A DNA stretch of 64,000 bases from Sphingobium aromaticiconvertens. GTDB lineage: Bacteria > Pseudomonadota > Alphaproteobacteria > Sphingomonadales > Sphingomonadaceae. The notes beneath the pieces are model-generated. The model did not search any database. It saw only the letters and a list, made by a program, of their open reading frames with translations, and was not told the DNA's origin. Positions within the stretch are counted from its first letter, which is position 1, and every line of letters starts with the position of its first letter. Of the stretch, positions 8,530 through 17,194 are shown in pieces. The translations under genes and the position numbers were made by a program. The stretch is taken from NCBI RefSeq assembly GCF_037154075.1, contig NZ_JBANRJ010000001.1, forward strand, positions 4,999,604-5,063,603, given 5' to 3'.

Positions 8530-9737
8530 GCGACGAAAAGGATAAACGCGCGCCCCTGACCCGGCTGGCGCAGGCGGGGCGGCGGGCCGAATGGGTCGGG
8601 GTTCCGGGTCAGCCCGGCGGCATCGTCAGTCCACCGGTTTGGCGAGCGTCGACAATTCTCTATGACGATGTGGCGCATTTGCGGAGCGCGACGACCAACA
8701 CGCATGAGCAGCTATTTTACGGCCGTAAGGGGACGCCGACGGCCTGGAGTCTGGCCGATGCCCTGACCGAGATGGAGCCGGGCGCGGAGGGGACGATGCT
8801 GTTCCCGTCCGGCGTGGCGGCCATCGGCTGCGCGTTGATGGCGGTGCTGCGACCGGGCGACCAGTTGCTGATGGTCGATGCCGCCTATGACCCCACCCGC
8901 AATTTCTGCGAGCAGGTGTTGAAGCCGTTCGGGGTCGAGACGCTCTATTATGATCCATGCGTCGGCGCGGGCATCGCCGAGTTTATCACAGAGAATACGC
9001 GCGCCATCTTTCTGGAAAGTCCCGGCAGCCTGACGTTCGAGGTGCAGGACGTGCCCGCCATCGTCGCGGCGGCGCAGGCGCGAGGCGTGGTGACGCTGAT
9101 CGACAATACATGGGCAACCCCGCTGTTCCTGCCCGCCTTGTCGCTGGGGGTGGATATTTCCATCCTTGCCTGCACTAAATATATTGTCGGCCATAGCGAT
9201 GTGATGATGGGATCGGTGACGGCCAATGCGGCGCTGTTTCCGAAAATCCGGCAGATGGCTTATCTGTTCGGGCAGATGACCAGTCCCGACGATGCGTGGC
9301 TGGCGGCGCGCGGATTGCGGACGCTGGGCGTGCGGCTGGCGCAGCATCAGGCAAGCGCGCTGATGATCGCATCCTGGCTGGATGCGCAGCCCGACGTGGC
9401 GCGGGTGCTGCACCCTGCCCTGCCCGACTGCCCCGGTCATGATCTGTGGGCGCGGGACTTTGAGGGGTCGAGCGGACTGTTTTCCTTTGTCCTGAAGGGC
9501 GGCGATGAAAAGGCGCGGGCAGCGCTGATCGACGGCCTTGCCCATTTCGGCATCGGCTATAGCTGGGGCGGGTTCGAGAGTCTGGCCCTGCCGGTCGATC
9601 CTGCCCGCTATCGCAGCGCGACGCGGTGGGAGGCGGAGGGGCCGGTCGTGCGCCTGTCCATCGGACTGGAAGACCCGGCCGACCTGATCGCCGATCTGGA
9701 GGCGGGGCTGGCGCGGTTCCGGGCAGTTCGGGGATGA
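8526..9737 (+). CDS. metC: Cystathionine beta-lyase (PLP, Cys/Met metabolism family)
   Basis: A 403-residue fold-type I PLP enzyme. The cofactor lysine is Lys218 in ACTKYIVGHSDVMMG, and LIDNTWATPLF carries the cofactor-contacting Asp. The full-length alignment pattern fits MetC, which cleaves cystathionine to homocysteine. The start ATG overlaps the sseA stop and its own TGA overlaps the mscS start, so three genes form a tightly coupled run. Other members of the family (gamma-synthase, gamma-lyase) cannot be fully excluded, but GRKGTPTAWSL is typical of MetC. Confidence 0.9.
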   Translation: MSDEKDKRAPLTRLAQAGRRAEWVGVPGQPGGIVSPPVWRASTILYDDVAHLRSATTNTHEQLFYGRKGTPTAWSLADALTEMEPGAEGTMLFPSGVAAIGCALMAVLRPGDQLLMVDAAYDPTRNFCEQVLKPFGVETLYYDPCVGAGIAEFITENTRAIFLESPGSLTFEVQDVPAIVAAAQARGVVTLIDNTWATPLFLPALSLGVDISILACTKYIVGHSDVMMGSVTANAALFPKIRQMAYLFGQMTSPDDAWLAARGLRTLGVRLAQHQASALMIASWLDAQPDVARVLHPALPDCPGHDLWARDFEGSSGLFSFVLKGGDEKARAALIDGLAHFGIGYSWGGFESLALPVDPARYRSATRWEAEGPVVRLSIGLEDPADLIADLEAGLARFRAVRG

Positions 9738-10978
9738 GGGCATTTCTGGCGGACAGGCTGGCGCTGCTGCCGGGCGACCCTGATATCAGCCAGCCGCTGA
9801 TTGCAGTGGTGCTGGCGATCCTGCTGTATCTGTTGGCGATGGCGGTGGCGCGGATGGTCGCGCCCCGGATCGCGGCCCGCATGCCGCATGTGGCGGCGGC
9901 GATGGACGTGCATCTGCGACCCGTGCTGCGCTATGGCATCGCCGCCCTGCTGCTCGCCATCGCCTTGACAATCTTGCCTGTCGGGGCGCTGGCGCATCTG
10001 GTGCTGGGCGCGGCGCTGGGACTGGTGGTGGCGCTGCTTGCGGCGCATGTGCTGCGTGCGCTGGCCATACCGCGCCCGGCCATCGTGCCGCTGGCGCTGC
10101 TGTTGTTCGTGATGATCCTGTCGGGCAGCAGCGGTGGGCTGGCGCCGGTGGGTCAGATGCTGGACGGCGTCGGCGTGGATCTGGGCAAGCGGCGGATAAC
10201 CTTGCTGGGGATCGTCACGATCGCTGCGACCTGCGTAGCGCTGTTCGCCGCCGTGCGCCTTGCCAACCGGCTGATTGCGCGGTGGATCGGGCGGACGCCG
10301 GGGTTCGACCCGACGCAAAAGCTGCTGGCGCAGAAGCTGGCGGCGATCACGGTCATCGTGACGGCCTTTTTCATCGGCATCGACCTGCTGGGGATCGACC
10401 TGACCGCCTTTGCCGTCTTTTCCGGCGCGCTGGGTCTGGCGGTGGGCTTTGGCCTGCAAAAGACCTTCGGCAATCTGATCGCGGGCATCATCCTGCTGAT
10501 GGACCGGTCGATCAAGCCGGGAGACGTGATCGTCGTCGGCGACAGTTTCGGCTGGGTCAACAAAATCGGCGTGCGCGCGGTGTCCGTCATCACCCGCGAC
10601 GGCAAGGAGCATCTGATTCCCAACGAGAATCTGATGACGCAGGAGGTGGAGAACTGGTCCTATTCCGACCGCAATGTCCGCGTCCGCATTCCGGTGGGGA
10701 TCAGCTTCGACAGTGACCTGAAACTGGCGCAGAAGCTGATGCTGGACGCGGCGCGGGAAAGCCCGCGCGTGCTGCGCAATCCGGCGCCCAATGTCTGGCT
10801 GACCAGCTTTGGCGAGAGCCGGGTGGAGCATGACATATTGGTGTGGATCAGCGATCCCGAAGGCGGCGTCGGCAATGTGAAGTCGGACGTGCTGGGCCGG
10901 GTATGGCAGTTGTTCCGCGATAATGGGATCGTAATCCCCTATCCGCAGCGCGTGGTGCATCGGGCGGGCGACAGCTAG
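9734..10978 (+). CDS. Small-conductance mechanosensitive ion channel, MscS family
   Basis: A 414-residue membrane protein with about six hydrophobic helices. The pore-lining and beta-domain region GLAVGFGLQKTFGNLIAG, followed by LMDRSIKPGDVI, is diagnostic of MscS-like channels. The C-terminal cytoplasmic domain follows. It has extra N-terminal helices relative to E. coli MscS. These channels open under membrane tension to release osmolytes. The start overlaps the metC stop by the ATGA arrangement. It converges with the YdeI-like gene. Confidence 0.92.
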   Translation: MRAFLADRLALLPGDPDISQPLIAVVLAILLYLLAMAVARMVAPRIAARMPHVAAAMDVHLRPVLRYGIAALLLAIALTILPVGALAHLVLGAALGLVVALLAAHVLRALAIPRPAIVPLALLLFVMILSGSSGGLAPVGQMLDGVGVDLGKRRITLLGIVTIAATCVALFAAVRLANRLIARWIGRTPGFDPTQKLLAQKLAAITVIVTAFFIGIDLLGIDLTAFAVFSGALGLAVGFGLQKTFGNLIAGIILLMDRSIKPGDVIVVGDSFGWVNKIGVRAVSVITRDGKEHLIPNENLMTQEVENWSYSDRNVRVRIPVGISFDSDLKLAQKLMLDAARESPRVLRNPAPNVWLTSFGESRVEHDILVWISDPEGGVGNVKSDVLGRVWQLFRDNGIVIPYPQRVVHRAGDS

Positions 10979-10999
10979 TGCGCGGAGGGGAAAGACCGC

Positions 11000-11608
11000 C
11001 TATTTCTTCTCATATTTCCAGTTGCGGCCCTTGCCCGCCGCGATCCATTCGACCGCCTGAACGATGCGGCGGGTACGAGTGACGGGCTCCTTCGCTTCGA
11101 TGATCCATTCGATATAGTCGCGGATCTTGCCGGGCGGGAAGGCGGCCCAGACGGATGCGGCGACTGGATCGGCAGCGATGGCGGCCCTGAGGTCGTCGGG
11201 GACTGGCAGCGGGGCGCGGGGCTGTGCGGCAGCGCGCGGCTTTTCGCCCGCGTCGATCAGCGCCATCGCTTTTGCCAGCAGGTCCGCGATCATCGCGTCG
11301 TCGGGCAGGTCGGCAAGGTTGGTGAGCCGTCCGAACTGGCCCATGGCCTCGCTGCTCCCGCCCTGTTCCCCGACCTTGTCATGCCAGAAGCCGAAGGCGG
11401 CATGCCCCTTGAACGCGGCCATGTTGCACAGATTTTGCCCGCGATAAGTGAAGAAGGGCATGCCCCATTTCACCGCCTCGCTTATATCGGGCGAAGCGGC
11501 GTGAATGCGGGCGCGCAGATGGGCGAGAATGGGCCGGGCGAAGTCGGCGCGCGCGGCGATATAGGCATCGATGCGAGGGTCGTGCCCGCTCTCTGCCTTC
11601 CCCTTCAT
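11000..11608 (-). CDS. YdeI / OmdA-like protein with DUF1801 domain
   Basis: A 202-residue protein. The N-terminal part (HDPRIDAYIA...SEAVKWGMPFF) matches DUF1801-type proteins, and the C-terminal part (KIRDYIEWIIEAKEPVTRTRR) matches the bacteriocin-protection, YdeI/OmpD-associated family. Its role is not established. The ATG at 11606-11608 overlaps the ubiG stop by four bases, so the two are probably translationally coupled. I preferred this start over a longer extension that would overlap ubiG by 90 bases. Confidence 0.82.
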   Translation of the reverse strand: MKGKAESGHDPRIDAYIAARADFARPILAHLRARIHAASPDISEAVKWGMPFFTYRGQNLCNMAAFKGHAAFGFWHDKVGEQGGSSEAMGQFGRLTNLADLPDDAMIADLLAKAMALIDAGEKPRAAAQPRAPLPVPDDLRAAIAADPVAASVWAAFPPGKIRDYIEWIIEAKEPVTRTRRIVQAVEWIAAGKGRNWKYEKK

Positions 11609-12339
11609 CCCGCTTTGCGCGCGGTCATCAGATAGTTGATCGCCTTGTTGTCCGACAGGGTAAAGCCCTTGCCCGGATCGAGCGTCAGGCCGCAAATGTC
11701 ATCTATCACCATGCCCGCGTCGGTCAGCAGGGCGGTCAGTTCCTCCGGGGTCAGGAACTTGTGCCAGTCATGCGTCCCCTTTGGAATACCGCCAATGCTT
11801 TCGCCGATCGTGATCATGGCCAGGCGCGAGAGCGGGGTGCGGTTGGGGGTAGAGAGAATCATGATGCCGTCGTCGGCGAGGCAGGCGACCAGCCCGCGCA
11901 CGAAGGTGGCGGGGTCGGACACATGCTCGATCACCTCCATCGAAGTGACGAGGTCGAAGCCGCCCTCCCCCAGCGACTCGACGCCCACCGCACGATAATC
12001 AATGGTGAGGCCCTGCCCCCGCGCGTGCGCCTGTGCCGCGGCGATATTCTCCGGCGCAGCGTCAAGGCCTGTAACGGCCGCGCCCATGCGAGCGAGCGGT
12101 TCGGCGAGCAGGCCCGCGCCACAGCCGACGTCGATTGCACGGCGACCCTCCAAAGGGCGGAAAATGTGGCTATCGCCATGCCAGTGCCGGTCGATGGCGG
12201 CCCGGATATAGGCCAGGCGAACCGGATTGAGCTTGTGCAGCATCGCGCTGCTGCCCTTGGGGTTCCACCAATCGGCCGCCATGGTTCCGAAATGCGCGGC
12301 CTCTGCGGGGTCGATCGTGCTATGTGTGTTGCTTGCCAT
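11605..12339 (-). CDS. ubiG: Bifunctional ubiquinone O-methyltransferase
   Basis: A 244-residue class I SAM methyltransferase. The SAM-binding motif I is DVGCGAGLL, and the UbiG-specific N-terminus EAAHFGTMAADWWNPKGSS is present. It performs both O-methylations of ubiquinone synthesis on the membrane-associated complex. It is divergent from lysC with 83 bases between the starts; in alphaproteobacteria ubiG and lysC are commonly adjacent and divergent. The downstream YdeI-like gene overlaps its stop. Confidence 0.96.
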   Translation of the reverse strand: MASNTHSTIDPAEAAHFGTMAADWWNPKGSSAMLHKLNPVRLAYIRAAIDRHWHGDSHIFRPLEGRRAIDVGCGAGLLAEPLARMGAAVTGLDAAPENIAAAQAHARGQGLTIDYRAVGVESLGEGGFDLVTSMEVIEHVSDPATFVRGLVACLADDGIMILSTPNRTPLSRLAMITIGESIGGIPKGTHDWHKFLTPEELTALLTDAGMVIDDICGLTLDPGKGFTLSDNKAINYLMTARKAG

Positions 12340-12422
12340 ATTCGTACCCGCTGCTAATAGAGGCGCCGTTTTCGCCCTTCCCGCAATATTCTTTCATACC
12401 CACAGGCAGGTTCGACAAGCAA

Positions 12423-13688
12423 ATGGCGCGCATCGTAATGAAATTCGGCGGCACCTCCATGGCGGGGATGGAGCGGATTCGCAACGTCGCCGCACGTGTG
12501 AAGCATGTCGCGGCACAGGGCAATGAAGTCGCGGTCGTCGTATCCGCGATGGCGGGCGAGACGGACCGGCTGGTCGGCTTTTGCAAGGAAGCCTCGCCGC
12601 TCTATGATCCTGCGGAATATGATGTCGTGGTTGCCGCCGGTGAGCAGATAACGAGCGGCCTGCTGGCGATGACGCTGAAGGCGATGGACGTCGATGCGCG
12701 TAGCTGGCTGGGCTGGCAATTGCCGATCAAGTCTGTCGAGGCGCATAGCAAGGCGCGGGTAGAGAGCATCGAGACCGACGCGCTGCTGACCTCCATGAGT
12801 AAGGGCCAGGTCGCGGTGATCCCCGGTTTTCAGGGCATGATGGCCGATGGCCGCGTCGCCACGCTGGGCCGGGGCGGCTCCGACACCTCGGCGGTCGCGG
12901 TGGCCGCCGCGATCGGCGCGGACCGGTGCGACATCTATACCGATGTTGACGGCGTCTACACCACCGACCCGCGAATCGTCGCCCGCGCCCGCAAGCTGGA
13001 CCTCGTCACCTATGAGGAGATGCTGGAACTGGCGTCTGTCGGGGCCAAGGTGCTTCAGACCCGCTCGGTCGGCCTTGCCATGAAGGAGGGCGTGGTCGTT
13101 CAGGTCTTGTCCTCCTTTGATGATCCTACTCAGCAGGACCTCCCCGGAACGCTGATCGTCAGCGAAGAGGAACTGGAAGCCAAGCTCAAGGAAACGAAGA
13201 TGGAACGTCAGCTCATCACCGGCATCGCCCATGACAAGAATGAGGCGAAGATCACGCTGACCCGCGTGCCCGATCGTCCCGGCGCGGTCGCCCATATCTT
13301 TGGCCCGCTGGCGGACGCGGCGATCAACGTCGACATGATCATCCAGAATGTCGGCCGCGACAAGGGCGAGACCGACGTGACCTTCACCGTGCCCGGCGCG
13401 GACCTGGCCCGCGCGCTGGACGTGCTGGAAGGGCAGAAGGAACTGATCGGCTTCAACCGCGTGATCCCCGACACCAAAGTCACCAAGATCAGCGTCGTGG
13501 GCGTCGGCATGAAGAGCCATGCGGGCGTGGCGTCGACCATGTTCAAGGCGCTGGCCGATCGTGGCATCAACATCCTCGCCATCTCCACCAGCGAGATCAA
13601 GGTCAGCGTGCTGATCGACGAGGATGAGACTGAACTGGCGGTGCGTGTCCTGCACACGGCCTATGGACTGGATGCGCCGGACGCTTGA
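12423..13688 (+). CDS. lysC: Aspartate kinase
   Basis: A 421-residue aspartokinase. The N-terminal kinase signature VMKFGGTSM, the GRGGSDTSAVA phosphate region and two C-terminal ACT repeats (from about residue 265, with VPDRPGAVAHIF and VVGVGMKSHAGVA) are all present. It phosphorylates aspartate, the first step to lysine, threonine and methionine; ACT domains imply feedback control by Lys and/or Thr. It is monofunctional, without a homoserine dehydrogenase fusion. dapA, also in the window, belongs to the same pathway. Confidence 0.97.
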   Translation: MARIVMKFGGTSMAGMERIRNVAARVKHVAAQGNEVAVVVSAMAGETDRLVGFCKEASPLYDPAEYDVVVAAGEQITSGLLAMTLKAMDVDARSWLGWQLPIKSVEAHSKARVESIETDALLTSMSKGQVAVIPGFQGMMADGRVATLGRGGSDTSAVAVAAAIGADRCDIYTDVDGVYTTDPRIVARARKLDLVTYEEMLELASVGAKVLQTRSVGLAMKEGVVVQVLSSFDDPTQQDLPGTLIVSEEELEAKLKETKMERQLITGIAHDKNEAKITLTRVPDRPGAVAHIFGPLADAAINVDMIIQNVGRDKGETDVTFTVPGADLARALDVLEGQKELIGFNRVIPDTKVTKISVVGVGMKSHAGVASTMFKALADRGINILAISTSEIKVSVLIDEDETELAVRVLHTAYGLDAPDA

Positions 13689-13807
13689 CAGGTGCCGGTT
13701 ACTTGACAGGTGAACGCCCCTGCCTTTCAAGGGAATGACAGGGGCAGGTCGAATCACCAGCAGATGTCTGGCACCAGCGATTATTGATGTAACCGTACCC
13801 GCTCCAA

Positions 13808-13837
13808 CCTCTCCTTTGACTAAGGGAGGGGCTTTTT
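13808..13837 (+). terminator. Terminator-like hairpin between lysC and the nitronate monooxygenase gene
   Basis: CCTCTCCTT, a short TGAC loop and AAGGGAGGGG form a stem followed by CTTTTT. It can end the lysC transcript. The descending arm also carries the only Shine-Dalgarno-like sequence before the next start, 13-14 bases away. Confidence 0.65.
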
Positions 13838-13843
13838 GATTCG

Positions 13844-14884
13844 ATGGATATGCACATGACCCACGCAAAACTCACGTCCCTGATGGCCCGCGGCGCCGCT
13901 TTCTTCGGCTGCGAGACGGCAATCCTGTGCGGCGCGATGTCGTGGGTGTCCGAACGCAATCTGGTGTCGGCCATTTCGAATGCGGGCGGCTTTGGCGTGA
14001 TCGCCTGCGGGGCGATGACGCCCGAACTGCTGGACGCGGAGATTGCGGCCACCAAGGCGCTGACGAACAAGCCCTTCGGCGTGAATCTGATCACCATGCA
14101 CCCACAACTGTTCGAGCTGATCGATGTGTGCGCGCAGCATGACGTCAGCCATGTCGTGCTGGCCGGTGGCCTGCCGCCCAAGGGCAGTATTGAGGCGATC
14201 AAGGCCCCAAGAGACGGAAAGGCGGGTGCGAAGCTGCTCTGCTTTGCACCGGCGCTCAGTCTGGCGAAGAAGCTGGCGCGGTCGGGCGTCGATGCGCTGA
14301 TCGTCGAGGGCATGGAAGCGGGCGGCCATATCGGTCCGGTGGCGACCAGTGTGCTGGCGCAGGAAATCCTGCCCGAAATGGCGGAGCAACTGCCCGTGTT
14401 CGTCGCCGGCGGCATTGGCCGGGGCGAGGCGATCGCCGCCTATCTGGAAATGGGCGCGGCGGGCGTGCAACTGGGCACGCGCTTTGCCTGCGCGAGCGAG
14501 AGCATCGCCCACCCCAATTTCAAGAAGGCCTTCTTCCGCGCATCAGCCCGCGATGCCATCGCCAGCGTCCAGATCGACCCGCGCCTGCCGGTCATTCCCG
14601 TGCGCGCGCTCAAAAATGCGGGCACCGAAGCCTTTACCGCCAAGCAGCGCGAAGTCGCCAATCTGCTGGACGGCGGCACGATCGACATGGGGCAGGCCCA
14701 ATTGCAGATCGAACATTATTGGGCGGGTGCGCTGCGCCGCGCGGTGATCGACGGCGATATCGAGGGCGGATCGCTGATGGCGGGCCAGTCGGTGGGCATG
14801 GTGACGGCCGAAGAACCGGTCGCCACGATCATCGCGACCCTGATGGAAGAGGCGGCTACCGCGCTGGAGCGTCGCGCCGCCTGA
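13844..14884 (+). CDS. Nitronate monooxygenase (2-nitropropane dioxygenase family)
   Basis: A 346-residue FMN-dependent TIM-barrel protein. Family signatures include SNAGGFGVIACG near the N-terminus, the FMN-binding EGMEAGGHIGPV, and VFVAGGIGRGEAIAAYL followed by GAAGVQLGTRF. Characterised members oxidise alkyl nitronates such as propionate 3-nitronate; many homologues have unknown substrates. Three near-consecutive ATG codons (residues 1, 3 and 5) make the start uncertain by a few residues. It lies between lysC and ptsP, outside any obvious nitro-compound pathway. Confidence 0.88.
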   Translation: MDMHMTHAKLTSLMARGAAFFGCETAILCGAMSWVSERNLVSAISNAGGFGVIACGAMTPELLDAEIAATKALTNKPFGVNLITMHPQLFELIDVCAQHDVSHVVLAGGLPPKGSIEAIKAPRDGKAGAKLLCFAPALSLAKKLARSGVDALIVEGMEAGGHIGPVATSVLAQEILPEMAEQLPVFVAGGIGRGEAIAAYLEMGAAGVQLGTRFACASESIAHPNFKKAFFRASARDAIASVQIDPRLPVIPVRALKNAGTEAFTAKQREVANLLDGGTIDMGQAQLQIEHYWAGALRRAVIDGDIEGGSLMAGQSVGMVTAEEPVATIIATLMEEAATALERRAA

Positions 14885-15026
14885 TATTGGCCTGATTTCA
14901 GCTAAGGTTCATCTTCTCGCCGAAGAAAAGAGGCGAGATGCCAGCATGTCGACAGAACCGCAGCGACGGTCCTGCGTTGTGGCTGACATGCCCGATTGCG
15001 GCCGGAACGGAATGATGGAGATGTTG

Positions 15027-15815
15027 ATGCGGGCTGCCCGTCGCTTTTTACCCCATGCCTCTATCGCCACGGCCCTTTTTCTCGCCAGTTGCGCCAAGCC
15101 CCCGCCGCCGCCAATCGCGCCACCCCCGGTAGTCAGCACTATCATGCCGTTGCCACCGATGGGCGCGGCGGCGAATCTGGATCTGCCGGACGCGGACGAA
15201 CAGGGGAAATATATCACACCCAATCGGGGCATGACGGGGCAGCAGGCCTTGTGGCATGTCCGCATGGCGCTGAACGTCGCGGCGCTCGGTTGCCGCGAGA
15301 CGGGCGAGGCGATGCGGACGCAGTATAACCAGATGCTGCACATTCATACGCTGTCGCTGGCGCAGGCGAACACAGCGGCTGAAGCCATCTACAAACTGAA
15401 ATATGGCCCCGACGCGATGCTGATGCGCGAAAAGGTCAATACGATCGTCTATAATTATTTCGCCCTGCCGCCCGCGCAGAAGGCCTTTTGCCAGACGGCG
15501 GTGGCGGTCGCGACCACGATCAACGGCATGACGCCGCAGGCGCTGCTGGCCTATGCGCCCCAGGCGCTGGAGTTGCTGGAAAAGCCGTTCCAGGAATTCT
15601 GGGCAGCCTATGCCGATTATCTGCGGCGGCTGGAGGAATGGCGGCGGCGCTATGGCCGCCCGTCCGTGCAACTGTTGCCATGCCCCGCCAGCGACCCACA
15701 ATGCGGCGCCCCCGCCCCGCCGCCGGTCGCACCGAGCGGCGTACCAACCCTTCCGATGGGACAGATGCCCACTACGCCACCCCCGCCGCCATCGGCAACG
15801 ACGACCCCTTTTTAG
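15027..15815 (+). CDS. Predicted lipoprotein with proline-rich ends, unknown function
   Basis: From MRAARRFLPHASIATALFLA a lipobox LASC follows at once, so residue 22 is the probable lipidated Cys. The mature protein starts with a run of prolines, contains a helical middle (ALWHVRMALNVAALGCRETG and on), and ends in another Pro/Thr-rich tail. GGAG six bases before this ATG supports it; earlier in-frame ATGs at 15012 and 15015 are possible. No family is recognised. It converges with the Tat-exported aminotransferase genes. Confidence 0.7.
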   Translation: MRAARRFLPHASIATALFLASCAKPPPPPIAPPPVVSTIMPLPPMGAAANLDLPDADEQGKYITPNRGMTGQQALWHVRMALNVAALGCRETGEAMRTQYNQMLHIHTLSLAQANTAAEAIYKLKYGPDAMLMREKVNTIVYNYFALPPAQKAFCQTAVAVATTINGMTPQALLAYAPQALELLEKPFQEFWAAYADYLRRLEEWRRRYGRPSVQLLPCPASDPQCGAPAPPPVAPSGVPTLPMGQMPTTPPPPPSATTTPF

Positions 15816-15821
15816 GGCGAG

Positions 15822-15853
15822 AAAAAAGGGGCGTCCGAATAACCGGACGCCCC
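15822..15853 (-). terminator. Terminator of the exported aminotransferase gene
   Basis: GGGGCGTCCG and CGGACGCCCC form a perfect 10-bp stem; read on the minus strand it is followed by TTTTTT. It lies 30 bases after the aminotransferase stop and can serve both convergent genes. Confidence 0.88.
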
Positions 15854-15883
15854 TCCCTTCGTGACAGTCAACTCAATCGAGGA

Positions 15884-17044
15884 TCAGGCCAGCACGACCT
15901 TTTGCACGGCATCGCGGAAGGCTTTCATGTCGGCGGCGGACCCCACGGTGACGCGCGAGACGTTGGGCCAGATGGCCCAGTTACGGCCGATCTGCACCTT
16001 CTCGCCCAGCAGTGCGGTCTGCACGGCCTTGGCGGGTTTGCCCCAGTCGACCATGAACATATTGGCCTGACTGCCCGACTGGACCGGAAGTTTTTTGGAT
16101 TTGAGCCAGGCGATCGTCTCTTCGCGCTGGACGATCATCTCGTCACGGCGCGCCTTGATGAGCGCGGCTTCGGTATAGACCGCATTGCCGCAGGCCATAG
16201 CGGTGATCGACAGGCCACCGGCCGAAGGGCCAAACAGCGTGATGCGCTTCTGCACCTCCGGATCGGCGAAGGTCAAGCCCAGGCGAACACCCGCCATGCC
16301 GAACAGCTTGGAGAAGGTCCGCATGACGATGATGTCCTTGCGTCCCGCCATCAACGATGCCGCGCTCGGCGCTTCGGAGAAGTGGAGATAGGCTTCGTCG
16401 ACCAACAACATCGAATCGGCGGGCTTGTTGGCCAGCAGCCAGGCGATATCCGCAACCGGCGTGATCGTGCCAGTCGGATTGTTGGGCGTGCAGATATAAT
16501 AGAGGCCCGCATTCGGATTGGCGGCCAGCATCGCCTTTACGTCATGGCCCTTGCCGATGGCCTGCGGCACCTTGGCCACCGGCGCTTTCATGAAATCGGC
16601 GGCACGCCACGCGGATTCGAAGGTTGGATCAGCCGTGACCAGCCCCTTGGTCGGCGAACAATAGGCCGCGACGATGCTGACCAGCGGGCCGCCCGAACCG
16701 GGCCAGAGCATGACGTTATCTTCGGGGATACCCTCCACCGTGGCGACGGTCTTGATCAGGTCGCCGCGATAATTGTCTGGGTCGTACCAGTTGCCCAGCG
16801 AGGCAGCCTTGGCGATCGCCTCCGCGCCCGACGGAAAGGGACCGGTCCAGCATTCATTGGAGCCGATGCGGGTCGCCCCCGCAATACCGCGCGCGGCCTG
16901 CTGCTGCGCGAAAGCGGCGCTGCTGAACAGCGAACTGGCGGCGGCGGCAGTGCCCAGCAGCGCGGCGACTTCGCCGATCTGGCGACGCGAATAGCCGCGA
17001 TCGAGCAGGTCTTCCCTGGCGTCCTTATCCAACATCATGGTCAT
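15884..17044 (-). CDS. Tat-exported HisC-like aminotransferase, copy 1
   Basis: A 386-residue fold-type I PLP aminotransferase of the histidinol-phosphate aminotransferase-like group. PLP motifs are clear: CTPNNPTGT, LLVDEAYLHF and the Schiff-base lysine in RTFSKLFGMAG. Unlike cytoplasmic HisC it begins with a twin-arginine leader (Arg20-Arg21 in GYSRRQIG, then a hydrophobic stretch to AFA). AGGGGA eight bases upstream supports the start at 17044. It is paralogous to the next gene and on the same strand. The substrate is unknown; periplasmic location is inferred from the leader. Confidence 0.85.
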   Translation of the reverse strand: MTMMLDKDAREDLLDRGYSRRQIGEVAALLGTAAAASSLFSSAAFAQQQAARGIAGATRIGSNECWTGPFPSGAEAIAKAASLGNWYDPDNYRGDLIKTVATVEGIPEDNVMLWPGSGGPLVSIVAAYCSPTKGLVTADPTFESAWRAADFMKAPVAKVPQAIGKGHDVKAMLAANPNAGLYYICTPNNPTGTITPVADIAWLLANKPADSMLLVDEAYLHFSEAPSAASLMAGRKDIIVMRTFSKLFGMAGVRLGLTFADPEVQKRITLFGPSAGGLSITAMACGNAVYTEAALIKARRDEMIVQREETIAWLKSKKLPVQSGSQANMFMVDWGKPAKAVQTALLGEKVQIGRNWAIWPNVSRVTVGSAADMKAFRDAVQKVVLA

Positions 17045-17146
17045 GTCGTCTGTCCCCTTACGTCCGAGATAAGCCTCTTTCGTCATGGGAAACGAAGCGG
17101 ACGGGGATTCCCGCAATGCCTTTATCGTGAGACGTGCAGAATCATT

Positions 17147-17178
17147 CGGGCCGCCGCTCAGGGGTGAGCAGCGGCCCG
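17147..17178 (-). terminator. Strong hairpin between the two exported aminotransferase genes
   Basis: CGGGCCGCCGCTC and GAGCAGCGGCCCG pair almost perfectly over 13 bases with a 6-base loop, 17 bases after the upstream paralogue's stop. There is no T-run, so it may be a processing or attenuation site rather than a classical terminator. Confidence 0.5.
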
Positions 17179-17194
17179 CCTGCATGTCAGCAAA

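Noticed and set aside
12354..13868. 504-codon minus-strand frame over lysC
   Set aside because: Antisense of aspartokinase; no start context and no domain.
14905..14945. Terminator after the nitronate monooxygenase gene
   Set aside because: CTCGCC and GGCGAG can pair, but there is no T-run and the stem is short.
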